DNA of 64,000 nucleotides from JAIBJN01 sp963830885 (GTDB lineage: Bacteria > Actinomycetota > Thermoleophilia > Gaiellales > Gaiellaceae). The notes below the pieces were generated by a model. That model had not been told where the DNA came from and searched no databases. It saw only the letters and a list, made by a program, of their open reading frames with translations. Location: the NCBI GenBank assembly GCA_963830885.1, contig CAWHOA010000019.1, positions 21,110 through 85,109 of the forward strand, given 5' to 3'. The position numbers and the translations under genes were made by a program. Shown here piece by piece: positions 1 to 7,327 of this stretch; within the stretch, counting starts at the first letter, position 1, and each line of letters begins with the position of its first letter.

Positions 1-795
1 CTCCAGGTCTACGACCCGGTGGACCTCGGCTCGACCGGCGTCACCGGCTATCTCCTCGCCACGCGGACCGTGGAGGAGGTCGACGACCCGCTCTGCCTGG
101 GCCTGCACCTGGAGGGGCCGTTCCTGAACCCGGAGGCGGCCGGGGCCATACCGGTCGAGGAGCTGACCCCCGTCGATCTCGGCGCGGTTGCCGAGTGGAC
201 GGCCGCGCCGGAGCTCGTCCGCCTGGTGACGCTGGCGCCGGAGCTTCCGCTCGCGCAGGTGGCGATCGAGCGGCTGGCCGGCGCCGGGATCGTGGCAGCG
301 CTCGGCCACACGCGGGCCAACGACCTGAAGACACAGGCCGCGCTCGATGCGGGCGCCACCTTCGCGACGCACCTGTGGAACGCGACGAAGCCGCCGAGCG
401 CCCGCTCGCCCGGTCCCGTCCTGACGCTCCTCCTGGACGAGCGCGTGACGATCGGTCTGATCGCGGACGGGCGCCACCTGCACCCCCTCGTCGAGGATCT
501 GACCGTGCGGGTGGCCGGGCCGCGGCGCATCGCGCTGACGAGCGACCGCGTCCCGCCGCCGCAGGAGCGGGCCGACGGCTCTCTGCTCGGCGGGAACCGT
601 GCCGGCGTAGAGGTCGTCGAGCGGATGGCCCGCTTCGGGCTGGCGGAGACCGCGATGATGGCGAGCCTCGTGCCGGCGCTCGCGCTCGGGCTCACCGACC
701 GCGGCCGACTCGCCCCCGGCTACCGGGCCGACCTGGCCCTCCTCGCGCCTGACTTCGCGCCGGTCCGAACCATCGTCGCGGGCGTGGACCTCTGA
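1..795 (+). CDS. nagA: N-acetylglucosamine-6-phosphate deacetylase-like amidohydrolase, 5' end missing
   Basis: The frame is open at base 1, so the N-terminal metal-binding part lies outside the window. What remains has the NagA signatures in order: HLEGPF (nt 106-123), a GHTRAN segment near nt 300, THLWNA near nt 376, ADGRHLHP near nt 467, and a SD (nt ~541) where the catalytic aspartate of the family's LVTDA motif sits. NagA removes the acetyl group from GlcNAc-6-P in cytosolic amino-sugar catabolism. The stretch between the GVTGYL element and HLEGPF is about 15-20 residues shorter than in typical NagA, and the catalytic-Asp loop reads TSDRV rather than TDA, so substrate range could differ. 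No nagB or PTS gene is nearby within view. Confidence 0.8.
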   Translation, partial: LQVYDPVDLGSTGVTGYLLATRTVEEVDDPLCLGLHLEGPFLNPEAAGAIPVEELTPVDLGAVAEWTAAPELVRLVTLAPELPLAQVAIERLAGAGIVAALGHTRANDLKTQAALDAGATFATHLWNATKPPSARSPGPVLTLLLDERVTIGLIADGRHLHPLVEDLTVRVAGPRRIALTSDRVPPPQERADGSLLGGNRAGVEVVERMARFGLAETAMMASLVPALALGLTDRGRLAPGYRADLALLAPDFAPVRTIVAGVDL

Positions 796-868
796 TCTCT
801 CCGCTATCCTCAGAGCGCACCTTGGACGACGAGCTACCACCTAGTACCCGCGCCCCGGAGAGCGGGGC

Positions 869-2161
869 GTGAGCGACTCTCTCAGGCTGTTCATCATTCT
901 CCTGCTCGTGCTGGGGAATGCGGTCTTCGTCGCCGCCGAGTACTCGCTCGTGACGGCGCGGCGCACCCGCCTCGAGGAGCTGGCGAAGCGCGGCAACCGC
1001 CGGGCGAGGACGGCGCTCGGGCTGCTCGACGAGCCCGTGCGCTTCATCTCCACGGTCCAGGTCGGGATCACGGTCTTCGGGATCCTCCTCGGTGCCCTGG
1101 GAGAGCCGCTGCTCTCGGGCTTCTTCGGCGACTGGGTCTCGCGCGGCGTCGCCTTCCTGCTCTCGTTCCTGATCCTGACCTACCTGAGCGTCGTGCTCGG
1201 CGAGCTCGTGCCGAAGTCGATCGCGCTCCAGCGCGCCGAGCGTCTGGCCCTCTGGCTCGCCGTGCCGCTCGACTGGCTGGGCCGGATCACCTATCCGCTC
1301 GTGTGGGTGTTGCAGAAGTCGGCGAGCGGCATCGCGCGGCTCTTCGGCGTCCGGCCGGCACCGGCCGGGATGACGATGCACACGGAGGAGGACATCCGCC
1401 TGATCGTCGCGCAGACCGAGGAGATCGAGCAGGCGGAGGAGGAGATGCTCTACAAGGTCTTCGACTTCGCCGACAAGGAGGCCCACGACGTGATGGTCCC
1501 GCGGCCGGAGGTCGTGGCCCTCTCCGTCGAGCTGCCCCCGGCCGAGGCGCTTGCCGCCGTGATCGACTCGCCGTACACGCGCTACCCGGTCTACCGCGGC
1601 AACCTCGACGACGTCATCGGGATCCTCCACGTCCGCGACCTCTTCGGCGCGTTGTACGACCGCGGGATCGAGAACGTCGTCATCGAGCACATCGTCAGGC
1701 CGGCGTACGTCGTGCCGGAGACGAAGGACCTCGCCTCGCTCCTGGCCGAGTTCCGGCGCCAGAACCAGCACATGGCGCTCGTCGTCGACGAGTACGGCGC
1801 CGTTCAGGGGATCGTCACCCTGGAAGACCTGCTCGAGGAGATCGTCGGCGAGATCGAGGACGAATACGACCTGCCCGACGAGTCGGTGGAGCGGCTCGAC
1901 GAAAGCCGCATCCGCATCCACGGGACGTTCACGATCGACGACTTCAACGAGCAGTTCGGCACCGATCTGCCGCAGGAGGACTACCACACGGTCGCCGGCT
2001 TCGTCTTCGGCGAGCTGGGGCGGGCGTCCCAGCCGGGCGACGAGGTCCACTACGACGGGCTCCGCTTCACCGTGGTGGAGGTGGACGGTCAGCGGATCGA
2101 GCGCCTCGAGGTCGAGTTCGTCGAGCGGGAGCTCGAGGACCCGGCCGAAGTGGCTCAGTAG
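869..2161 (+). CDS. CNNM/CorC (HlyC) family transporter with DUF21 and CBS domains
   Basis: This 430-residue protein starts at GTG. It begins with a DUF21 membrane domain (residues ~1-190, with hydrophobic segments starting at LFIILLLVLGN), then two CBS motifs (about 205-330, including the VLVVDEYG-type segment LVVDEYGAVQGIVTLED) and a C-terminal CorC_HlyC domain (~345-425). Members of this family sit in the cytoplasmic membrane and are linked to Mg2+/Co2+ efflux; the older name 'hemolysin C' is misleading. Length and order are normal for the family. The next gene starts 9 nt after its stop, and the stop codon forms part of that gene's putative -10 element. Confidence 0.93.
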   Translation: MSDSLRLFIILLLVLGNAVFVAAEYSLVTARRTRLEELAKRGNRRARTALGLLDEPVRFISTVQVGITVFGILLGALGEPLLSGFFGDWVSRGVAFLLSFLILTYLSVVLGELVPKSIALQRAERLALWLAVPLDWLGRITYPLVWVLQKSASGIARLFGVRPAPAGMTMHTEEDIRLIVAQTEEIEQAEEEMLYKVFDFADKEAHDVMVPRPEVVALSVELPPAEALAAVIDSPYTRYPVYRGNLDDVIGILHVRDLFGALYDRGIENVVIEHIVRPAYVVPETKDLASLLAEFRRQNQHMALVVDEYGAVQGIVTLEDLLEEIVGEIEDEYDLPDESVERLDESRIRIHGTFTIDDFNEQFGTDLPQEDYHTVAGFVFGELGRASQPGDEVHYDGLRFTVVEVDGQRIERLEVEFVERELEDPAEVAQ

Positions 2162-2170
2162 GATCGCGGG

Positions 2171-2482
2171 GTGCAGTTCGACCACATCGGCGTGCCCGCG
2201 CCGGCGAAGCGCGACGGCATGCGCTTCCTCGAGTCGAAGGGGCTCTGGCTGACGAGCCCGGGCGACCACCCATATCGGGTCGAGTGGCTCTGGTACGAGC
2301 CGGACAGCCCGGAGGCGGAGCTGATTCGCACCGTTCCTCACGTGGCCTATCTCGTCGAGAGCCTCGAGGACGCACTCGCCGGCGGGAACGTGATCGCGGA
2401 GCCGTTCGACGTCTTCGGCCAGGTGCGCGTCGGCTTCATCGAGGTGGACGGCGCCCCCGTGGAGTTCGTGCAGCCTTACTGA
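2171..2482 (+). CDS. VOC (glyoxalase/bleomycin-resistance fold) protein
   Basis: A 103-residue protein starting at GTG. It opens with the VOC pattern FDHIGVP and ends with a second beta-strand set (VGFIEVDGAPVEFVQPY), with a central HVAYLVESLEDAL segment. Such proteins are vicinal oxygen chelate enzymes or resistance proteins, for example methylmalonyl-CoA epimerases and lactoylglutathione lyases. The length fits one compact VOC module. Candidate metal ligands are the early His and the late Glu, but the sequence is too short and divergent to name a reaction. A TAGGAT hexamer lies 6 nt before the start. Confidence 0.75.
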   Translation: MQFDHIGVPAPAKRDGMRFLESKGLWLTSPGDHPYRVEWLWYEPDSPEAELIRTVPHVAYLVESLEDALAGGNVIAEPFDVFGQVRVGFIEVDGAPVEFVQPY

Positions 2483-2648
2483 TGCTCGGCCGGCGCGCGA
2501 CGACCTCGCGGCTGGCGCCTGCGACACGGCGCCGGATCGTCACGCTCGCCCTTGCCCGTACCAGCCGGTACGGGCCGCGGCCGATCGCGACGCCCGGCTT
2601 GGTCTCAGACGCCCCCGACGAGGCCTCCGCGCCCCGGCCGAACATCAA

Positions 2649-3746
2649 TTGAGCGCGCTCGCCGAGCTGCTTGCGGACCTCGTCCGCATCGACTCCGTCA
2701 ACCCCGACCTGATCGAAGGCGGCGCCGGCGAGGGCGAGATCGCGCGGTTCGTCGCCGAGTGGCTCGAGCGCGCCGGGCTCGACGTGGAGGTGGAGGAGGT
2801 GGCTCCAGGCCGCTTCAACACCGTCGGGATCGCGCGCGGGTCCGGCGGCGGGGCGACGCTGCTCCTGAACGCGCACATGGACATCGTCGGGGTCGCCGGC
2901 ATGGAGCGGCCCTTCGAGCCGGTGGTGGAGGGCGGGCGGATGCACGGCCGCGGCGCCTACGACATGAAGGCGGGGCTCGCCGCGATCATGATCGCCGGGG
3001 CCGAGGCGGCAGGCGCGGGGCTGGCCGGGGACGTCGTCGTCACGGCCGTCTGCGACGAGGAGGTGGCGAGCATCGGCACGGCGCGCGTCGCGGAGCGCTA
3101 CCGGGCGGACGCGGCGATCGTGTCGGAGCCCACCGAGATGCGCCTCGCGCTCGCCCACAAGGGCTTCGTCGGCTTCGAGATCGAGGCCCGCGGGCGGGCG
3201 GCGCACGGCTCACGGCCCGACCTGGGCATCGACGCCATCGCGCGCATGGGCCACGTGCTGGTCGGCATCGAGGAGCTCGACCGCACGCTGCGCGCAGACC
3301 CGACGCACCCGCTCCTCGGCAGCGGCTCCCTGCACGCATCGGTGATCGAGGGCGGCCAGGAGTTCTCGAGCTACCCGGAGCGCTGCCTGCTCAAGGGCGA
3401 GCGGCGCACGATTCCGGGGGAGACCGAGGCCGTGGTCGAGGGCGAGCTGCGGGAGCTCCTCGGCGACGTCGACGGCGAGATCCGCGTCGTCGTTGCGCGC
3501 GAGCCGTTCGAGACGCCGGCGGACGCGCCGATCGCCCAGCTCGTCTCCCGCCACGCCGGCGGGCCGGACGTGGTCGGTGTCCCTTTCTGGGCCGACTCGG
3601 CGCTCCTCTCCGCGGCCGGCATCCCCACTGTCGTCTTCGGCCCGGCGGGCGAGGGCGCCCACGCCGTCGAGGAGTGGGTCGATCTTGCGAGCGCCGAGCG
3701 CTGCGCCGAGATCTACACCGCCGTCGCCCGCGACCTCTGCGCCTGA
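2649..3746 (+). CDS. M20 family metallopeptidase (ArgE/DapE/ACY1 type)
   Basis: This 365-residue protein starts at TTG. It carries the complete di-zinc set of M20 deacylases: NAHMDIV (H76, D78), RGAYDMKAG (bridging D105), CDEEVASIG (catalytic E137/E138) and SEPTE (E160), with a dimerisation/lid region from ~170 to 280 and a distal metal-binding His near the C-terminus (GEGAHAVEEW). These enzymes hydrolyse N-acyl amino acids or small peptides in the cytosol. Whether this one is an acetylornithine deacetylase, succinyl-diaminopimelate desuccinylase or generic aminoacylase cannot be decided; no arg or dap genes flank it. A palindromic GTACCAGCCGGTAC motif lies upstream near 2556. Confidence 0.9.
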   Translation: MSALAELLADLVRIDSVNPDLIEGGAGEGEIARFVAEWLERAGLDVEVEEVAPGRFNTVGIARGSGGGATLLLNAHMDIVGVAGMERPFEPVVEGGRMHGRGAYDMKAGLAAIMIAGAEAAGAGLAGDVVVTAVCDEEVASIGTARVAERYRADAAIVSEPTEMRLALAHKGFVGFEIEARGRAAHGSRPDLGIDAIARMGHVLVGIEELDRTLRADPTHPLLGSGSLHASVIEGGQEFSSYPERCLLKGERRTIPGETEAVVEGELRELLGDVDGEIRVVVAREPFETPADAPIAQLVSRHAGGPDVVGVPFWADSALLSAAGIPTVVFGPAGEGAHAVEEWVDLASAERCAEIYTAVARDLCA

Positions 3747-3749
3747 CCC

Positions 3750-3788
3750 GAACGGCCACGCCCCAGTGCCTGGCACCGGGACATGTCC
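3750..3788. repeat. Palindromic intergenic repeat, copy A (GTGCCTGGCAC core)
   Basis: An imperfect palindrome centred on GTGCC-T-GGCAC, preceded by AACGGCCACG. A second copy lies about 100 bp downstream in the same orientation. It sits just after the stop of the M20 gene and resembles REP-type intergenic elements; no transposase is visible in the window. Confidence 0.6.
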
Positions 3789-3853
3789 TCGCGCGACTTC
3801 CCGCCTTCGGGCGAAATGGCTTCCGCGACGCTTGGGAGCTCGGCGGTCGATCG

Positions 3854-3892
3854 GAACGGCCACGTCCAAGTGCCTGGCACCTGGGCGTGGCC
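3854..3892. repeat. Palindromic intergenic repeat, copy B (GTGCCTGGCAC core)
   Basis: The second copy, with the same AACGGCCACG lead. The arms GGCCACGTCCAAGTGCC and GGCACCTGGGCGTGGCC pair over 17 positions with one G-T and one A-C exception, so this copy can form a longer hairpin than copy A. Confidence 0.65.
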
Positions 3893-3912
3893 GGCGGGGA
3901 CGCGGCCGGCGC

Positions 3913-3918
3913 TAGGGT
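3913..3918 (+). promoter_or_regulatory. Putative -10 element (TAGGGT) of the aldo/keto reductase gene
   Basis: TAGGGT lies 9 nt before the ATG at 3928 and matches the TANNNT pattern seen before many starts in this window. A weak GAAGG lies between them. Confidence 0.45.
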
Positions 3919-3927
3919 GGTGAAGGC

Positions 3928-4764
3928 ATGGCCACGCCCAGGACGATCCGGATCGGCGGTGACCTCGAGGTGCTCCGGATCGGCTTCGGGGCGATGCGGA
4001 TCACGGGGCCGCAGATCCTCGGCTGGCCCGCCGACCGGGAGAACGCGCTGCGCGTGCTTCGGCGGGCCGTCGAGCTCGGCGTCAACCTGATCGACACGGC
4101 AGACTCCTACGGGCCGGAGGTGAGCGAGCTCCTGATCGCCGAGGCGCTCCACCCCTACCCGGAGACTCTGCTGATCGCCACGAAGGGCGGGCTGCTCCGC
4201 ACGGACTCCGGAGCATGGCCGCGCGACGCCCGTCCCGAGCACCTCCGCGAGGCGTGCGAGGGGAGCCTCCGCCGGCTGCGGCTCGACCGCATCGACCTCT
4301 ACCAGCTCCACGCGCCCGACCCGACCGTGCCGTTCGAGGAGAGCGTCGGCGAGCTCGTGCGCCTGCGCGACGAGGGGAAGATCCGCTACGTCGGGCTCTC
4401 GAACGTGAGCGTGGAACAGCTCCGCCGCGCCCAGGAGCTCGTCCCGGTCGTCTCCGTCCAGAACCGCTACAGCCTGGCCGACCGCTCCTCGGAGGACGTG
4501 CTCGACGAGTGCGAGCGCCAGGGCATCGCCTTCCTCCCCTGGTACCCGCTGGCCGCCGGCGACCTGGCGCAGCCGGGAGGCACCGTAGGCCGCGCCGCGA
4601 GCGCCCGCGGGGCCACCCCGGCGCAGGTGGCGCTGGCCTGGCTCCTCGCGCGCTCGCCGGTCACCGTGTCCATCCCCGGCACGTCCTCACTCCGCCATCT
4701 CGAGGAGAACGTGGCTGCGCTCGACCTCGAGCTCACCCCCGAGGAGCTCGCCGGCCTCGGGTAG
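3928..4764 (+). CDS. Aldo/keto reductase
   Basis: This 278-residue protein has the AKR (TIM-barrel) layout and all four catalytic residues: D56 and Y61 (in LIDTADSYG), K86 (ATKGG) and H128 (YQLHAP). The C-terminal NADPH-binding part (SIPGTSSLRHLEENV) is intact. The family reduces aldehydes and ketones with NADPH in the cytosol; the closest named subgroup by motif is the YajO/PdxI-like oxidoreductases, but the substrate cannot be inferred. It stands alone between the palindromic repeats and the convergent lipoprotein genes. Confidence 0.93.
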   Translation: MATPRTIRIGGDLEVLRIGFGAMRITGPQILGWPADRENALRVLRRAVELGVNLIDTADSYGPEVSELLIAEALHPYPETLLIATKGGLLRTDSGAWPRDARPEHLREACEGSLRRLRLDRIDLYQLHAPDPTVPFEESVGELVRLRDEGKIRYVGLSNVSVEQLRRAQELVPVVSVQNRYSLADRSSEDVLDECERQGIAFLPWYPLAAGDLAQPGGTVGRAASARGATPAQVALAWLLARSPVTVSIPGTSSLRHLEENVAALDLELTPEELAGLG

Positions 4765-4856
4765 CTACGGCCGCAGCTTCGAGGTGTTCACGACCCCGAA
4801 GTCCGAGCCCTTGAAAATGCCGCGCCGGGTACACGTACGCCCGCCGTGAGCGCCGG

Positions 4857-5318
4857 TCAATCCCCGATCTGGAGGAGAGCGGCCATGCGGTCCCAGCGGT
4901 CGAGCTCGCAGCCGTTCGAGCGCTCGAACGCCGCGTCGACGTCCTCGCCGTTCACGACCCCGACCACGGTCGCCTGCTCGGGGCCGCCGAAGATCATCGT
5001 GCAGACGCTGTCGGCGGGGACGGGCTCGAGGGCCGCCGGGTCGGTGGCCAGCGCGGCGCACGCAGCCTCCGGGTCGGGATGCGTGCCGGCGGCAGGCTCG
5101 CACGTGAGCGTCGCTTCGACGGACGCACCGTCGGCGCCCTCGGGCCAGAAGGTGACCGTAACCTCGGTCGCCGGCCCTGGCCGGGCCTCGGTCGAGTCGC
5201 CGCCGCCACCTCCTGCCGAGCCGTCGTCGTCGCCGGAGTCCGACCCGCAGCCGAGGGCGAGCAGCGCGACCAGCGCCGCGAGCACCGCGAGCCCAGCTGG
5301 GTAGCGCCTAGCCCCCAC
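4857..5318 (-). CDS. Lipoprotein with subtilisin-inhibitor-like (SSI) domain
   Basis: This 153-residue protein has a signal peptide with a lipobox ending ALGC (lipidated C24), a linker rich in G, D and S, and a C-terminal domain with the SSI pattern: C...GTHPDPEAAC, a second C pair around VCTMIFGG, and a final ERSNGCEL. SSI proteins are actinobacterial secreted inhibitors of subtilisin-like proteases. Here the domain is tethered to the membrane. The reactive-site P1 residue cannot be assigned with confidence because the loop before VC is shortened. Its first 11 bases overlap the end of the upstream lipoprotein gene, so the two are probably co-translated. Confidence 0.75.
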   Translation of the reverse strand: MGARRYPAGLAVLAALVALLALGCGSDSGDDDGSAGGGGGDSTEARPGPATEVTVTFWPEGADGASVEATLTCEPAAGTHPDPEAACAALATDPAALEPVPADSVCTMIFGGPEQATVVGVVNGEDVDAAFERSNGCELDRWDRMAALLQIGD

Positions 5319-5709
5319 TGGCCGTCAGTATCCCATCCGAGACGACGCCGGCGAGCTGGGTCGGCCGGTCGGTCCACATGACGTCGCCCTCCATGATCAG
5401 GCCCTCGACCTGGGCGACGTCGAGCCCGGTGACGAGGAGCGAAGCACCGCCGCACTGGGGCGGGAAGGACTCGGCCAGGGCCGAGCACAGCCTGGCCTGC
5501 CCATCCGTGACCAGGAGGTTCCCGTTCACCAGGAGTGGCTCGGAGGAGTCGGACTCGAGCGCCTCCTCGATGGAGATCCCGGCACCCGCGGACTGGGTCG
5601 TGCCGGGCATGGTGTTCCCGCCGGCGGCGGTGTCGGAGTCGTCGCCGCCGCACCCGGCGAGCGCGGCGGCCGCGAGCAGGGCGGCGAGGATGCCGATCGT
5701 GGTCTTCAT
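5308..5709 (-). CDS. Small lipoprotein of unknown function
   Basis: A 133-residue protein with a clear lipoprotein signal (lipobox ALAGC, C20) followed by an acidic, glycine-rich linker. The mature part (LLVNGNLLVTDGQARLC onward) has two cysteines (C at ARLCSAL and QCGG) that could pair. I do not recognise a named family, though the fold-like pattern of a short all-beta domain is suggested by alternating hydrophobics. It lies upstream of, and overlaps, the SSI-like lipoprotein gene. Confidence 0.65.
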   Translation of the reverse strand: MKTTIGILAALLAAAALAGCGGDDSDTAAGGNTMPGTTQSAGAGISIEEALESDSSEPLLVNGNLLVTDGQARLCSALAESFPPQCGGASLLVTGLDVAQVEGLIMEGDVMWTDRPTQLAGVVSDGILTASGG

Positions 5710-5750
5710 GTCCGGTCAGACCGGGGATTCGCCGGGAAGGTTCCCGAACC

Positions 5751-6122
5751 CTACGAGAGCTCCAGGCCGTTCACCGACTCGTCGGCGATCGTCCAGGCGG
5801 CCAGCTCGCCGCTCCTGAGCGAGAGGATCACGTACGGCTTGCCCTCCCAGAGCCCGATCGCCTCGACGTCGGTTCGCGAGGGGCGCGGCGGGCTCGACGG
5901 GTGCGAGTGGAAGACGGCGAGCTCGTAGCCGTCGTCCTCCAGGAACCAGACCTCGGGATCGATCTCGAGCTCGAAGCGGTACGGGCTGGCCGCTCGATTG
6001 CGGCCGGGGAAGAAGCGCTCCGCCACGCCGTCGCGGAGCGCGATCAAGCCGCAGGCCTCGTTCGGGAGCTCTGCCTCGGCGTGCTCGACGAGCGCCGAGC
6101 GCACCTCGGCGGGGATCACCAC
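5751..6122 (-). CDS. mec: JAMM/MPN+ metallopeptidase (M67 family), Mec-type
   Basis: This 123-residue protein starts at GTG and has the full JAMM zinc site: E22 in NEACGLI, then H72-S-H74-P-x6-S82-x2-D85. In Mycobacterium tuberculosis, Mec (Rv1334) cleaves newly made cysteine off the sulfur-carrier protein CysO. The same role is inferred here because the gene directly follows the CysO-CysM fusion, overlapping it by 7 nt. JAMM enzymes can also trim residues after a Gly-Gly (as QbsD does in Pseudomonas), which matters because CysO's Gly-Gly is internal in this genome. Confidence 0.9.
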   Translation of the reverse strand: MVIPAEVRSALVEHAEAELPNEACGLIALRDGVAERFFPGRNRAASPYRFELEIDPEVWFLEDDGYELAVFHSHPSSPPRPSRTDVEAIGLWEGKPYVILSLRSGELAAWTIADESVNGLELS

Positions 6123-7327
6123 CAGAGGCGGTCTTCCATGGCCGCGCCGACCTCGGCGGCAGGGCGCGTCCAGAAGTCGGCGGAGAGGTACTTCCAGCCG
6201 CCGTCGGCGAGGACGGCGACGACGACGCCCTCGTCCAGGTCCTCGGCGATGCGCCGGGCGACGTGGATGACCGCGCCGGACGAGACGCCGGCGAAGATCG
6301 CCTCGCGCTCGAGCAGCAGGCGCAGGCCCTCGACCGACTCCTCGTTCGTCACGAGCAGCTTCCGGTCGAGCTTGGAGACGTCGAGGATCGGCGGGACGTA
6401 GCCGTCCGCCAGCGAGCGCAGGCCGTAGACGAGGTCGCCCTGGAGCGGCTCCGCCGCCGCGACGATCAGCTCCGGGTGGGACTCCCGGAGCCGGTCCCCG
6501 GCACCCATGAGGGTGCCGCCGGTGCCAAGACCGGCGACGAGGGCGTCGACATGCGGGAGGGCGTCTGCGATCTCGGCGCCCGTACCCTCGTAGTGGGCGC
6601 GGGGATTGGCCTCGTTGCCGTACTGGAAGGGCATGAACCAGCGCGCGTCCCGCTCCGCCAGCTGCAGAGCGAGCCGCACAGCGCCGTTCGAGCCCTCCGA
6701 GGCCGGGGAGAAGACGAGCCGCGCGCCGTAGAGCTCGAGGAGCTTGATGCGCTCGGGGGTGGCGTTCTCGGGGATGACGCAGGTCAGCGGATAGCCCTTG
6801 AGCTTCGCGACCATGGCGAGGGAGATGCCGGTGTTGCCGCTCGTGGGCTCGAGCAGCTCGCGTCCCGGTTCCAGCTCGCCGGCCGCCTCTGCAGCCTCGA
6901 TCATGGTCTTCGCGACGCGGTCCTTGATCGAGCCCGTCGGGTTCTGCCCTTCGAGCTTCGCGTAGAGCTTGACGCCCGCGTGCGGCGCGAGCCTCGGCAG
7001 CTCGACGAGCGGCGTCGAGCCGATCGTCTCCAGGAGCGACGGCGTGAGCGTCTGCTCCCCGCCTGCCATTGCGGGCAGGAGAATCACCGTGGAGCCCGCG
7101 CTCACCTCGGTCTCGAGCCCGTCGAGCGTGCGCACGTCCTCGCTGTCGAGGTAGACGTTGACGAAGGGCGCGACTTCCTCGTCACCGTCGAGCACCTGCC
7201 GGCCCAGCCCGGGGAAGCGCTCGGCGAGGTCGGCGAGCACCTCCCGCATGGTCGAGCCGCTGGCTTCGACCTCGCGGGCGCCGCCGACCTCGGAGCGCAG
7301 CGTGGGCGGGATGCGAACCTTGATCAC
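6116..7327 (-). CDS. cysM: CysO sulfur carrier fused in frame to CysM/CysK-type cysteine synthase
   Basis: The start is GTG at 7327, overlapping the stop of the E1-like gene (GTGA). Residues 1-90 are a ubiquitin-like MoaD/ThiS/CysO domain (VNVYLDSEDVR, LLPAMAGG) ending in Gly89-Gly90. Reading continues without a stop into a PLP-dependent cysteine synthase (residues ~91-403): SIKDRVAK holds the PLP lysine, PTSGNTGIS binds the substrate carboxylate, and GTGGTLMG binds PLP phosphate. In M. tuberculosis cysO and cysM are separate genes; CysM uses O-phosphoserine and CysO thiocarboxylate. An in-frame ATG at 7067-7069, in the MAGG segment, could start a stand-alone CysM. Whether the fusion is processed after Gly90 is unknown. 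Confidence 0.88.
   Translation of the reverse strand: MIKVRIPPTLRSEVGGAREVEASGSTMREVLADLAERFPGLGRQVLDGDEEVAPFVNVYLDSEDVRTLDGLETEVSAGSTVILLPAMAGGEQTLTPSLLETIGSTPLVELPRLAPHAGVKLYAKLEGQNPTGSIKDRVAKTMIEAAEAAGELEPGRELLEPTSGNTGISLAMVAKLKGYPLTCVIPENATPERIKLLELYGARLVFSPASEGSNGAVRLALQLAERDARWFMPFQYGNEANPRAHYEGTGAEIADALPHVDALVAGLGTGGTLMGAGDRLRESHPELIVAAAEPLQGDLVYGLRSLADGYVPPILDVSKLDRKLLVTNEESVEGLRLLLEREAIFAGVSSGAVIHVARRIAEDLDEGVVVAVLADGGWKYLSADFWTRPAAEVGAAMEDRLWW

Noticed and set aside
692..2527. Long minus-strand open frame of 611 codons
   Set aside because: It runs opposite the CNNM gene and has the Arg/Asp/Glu-rich composition of an antisense frame in GC-rich DNA; no domain is recognisable.
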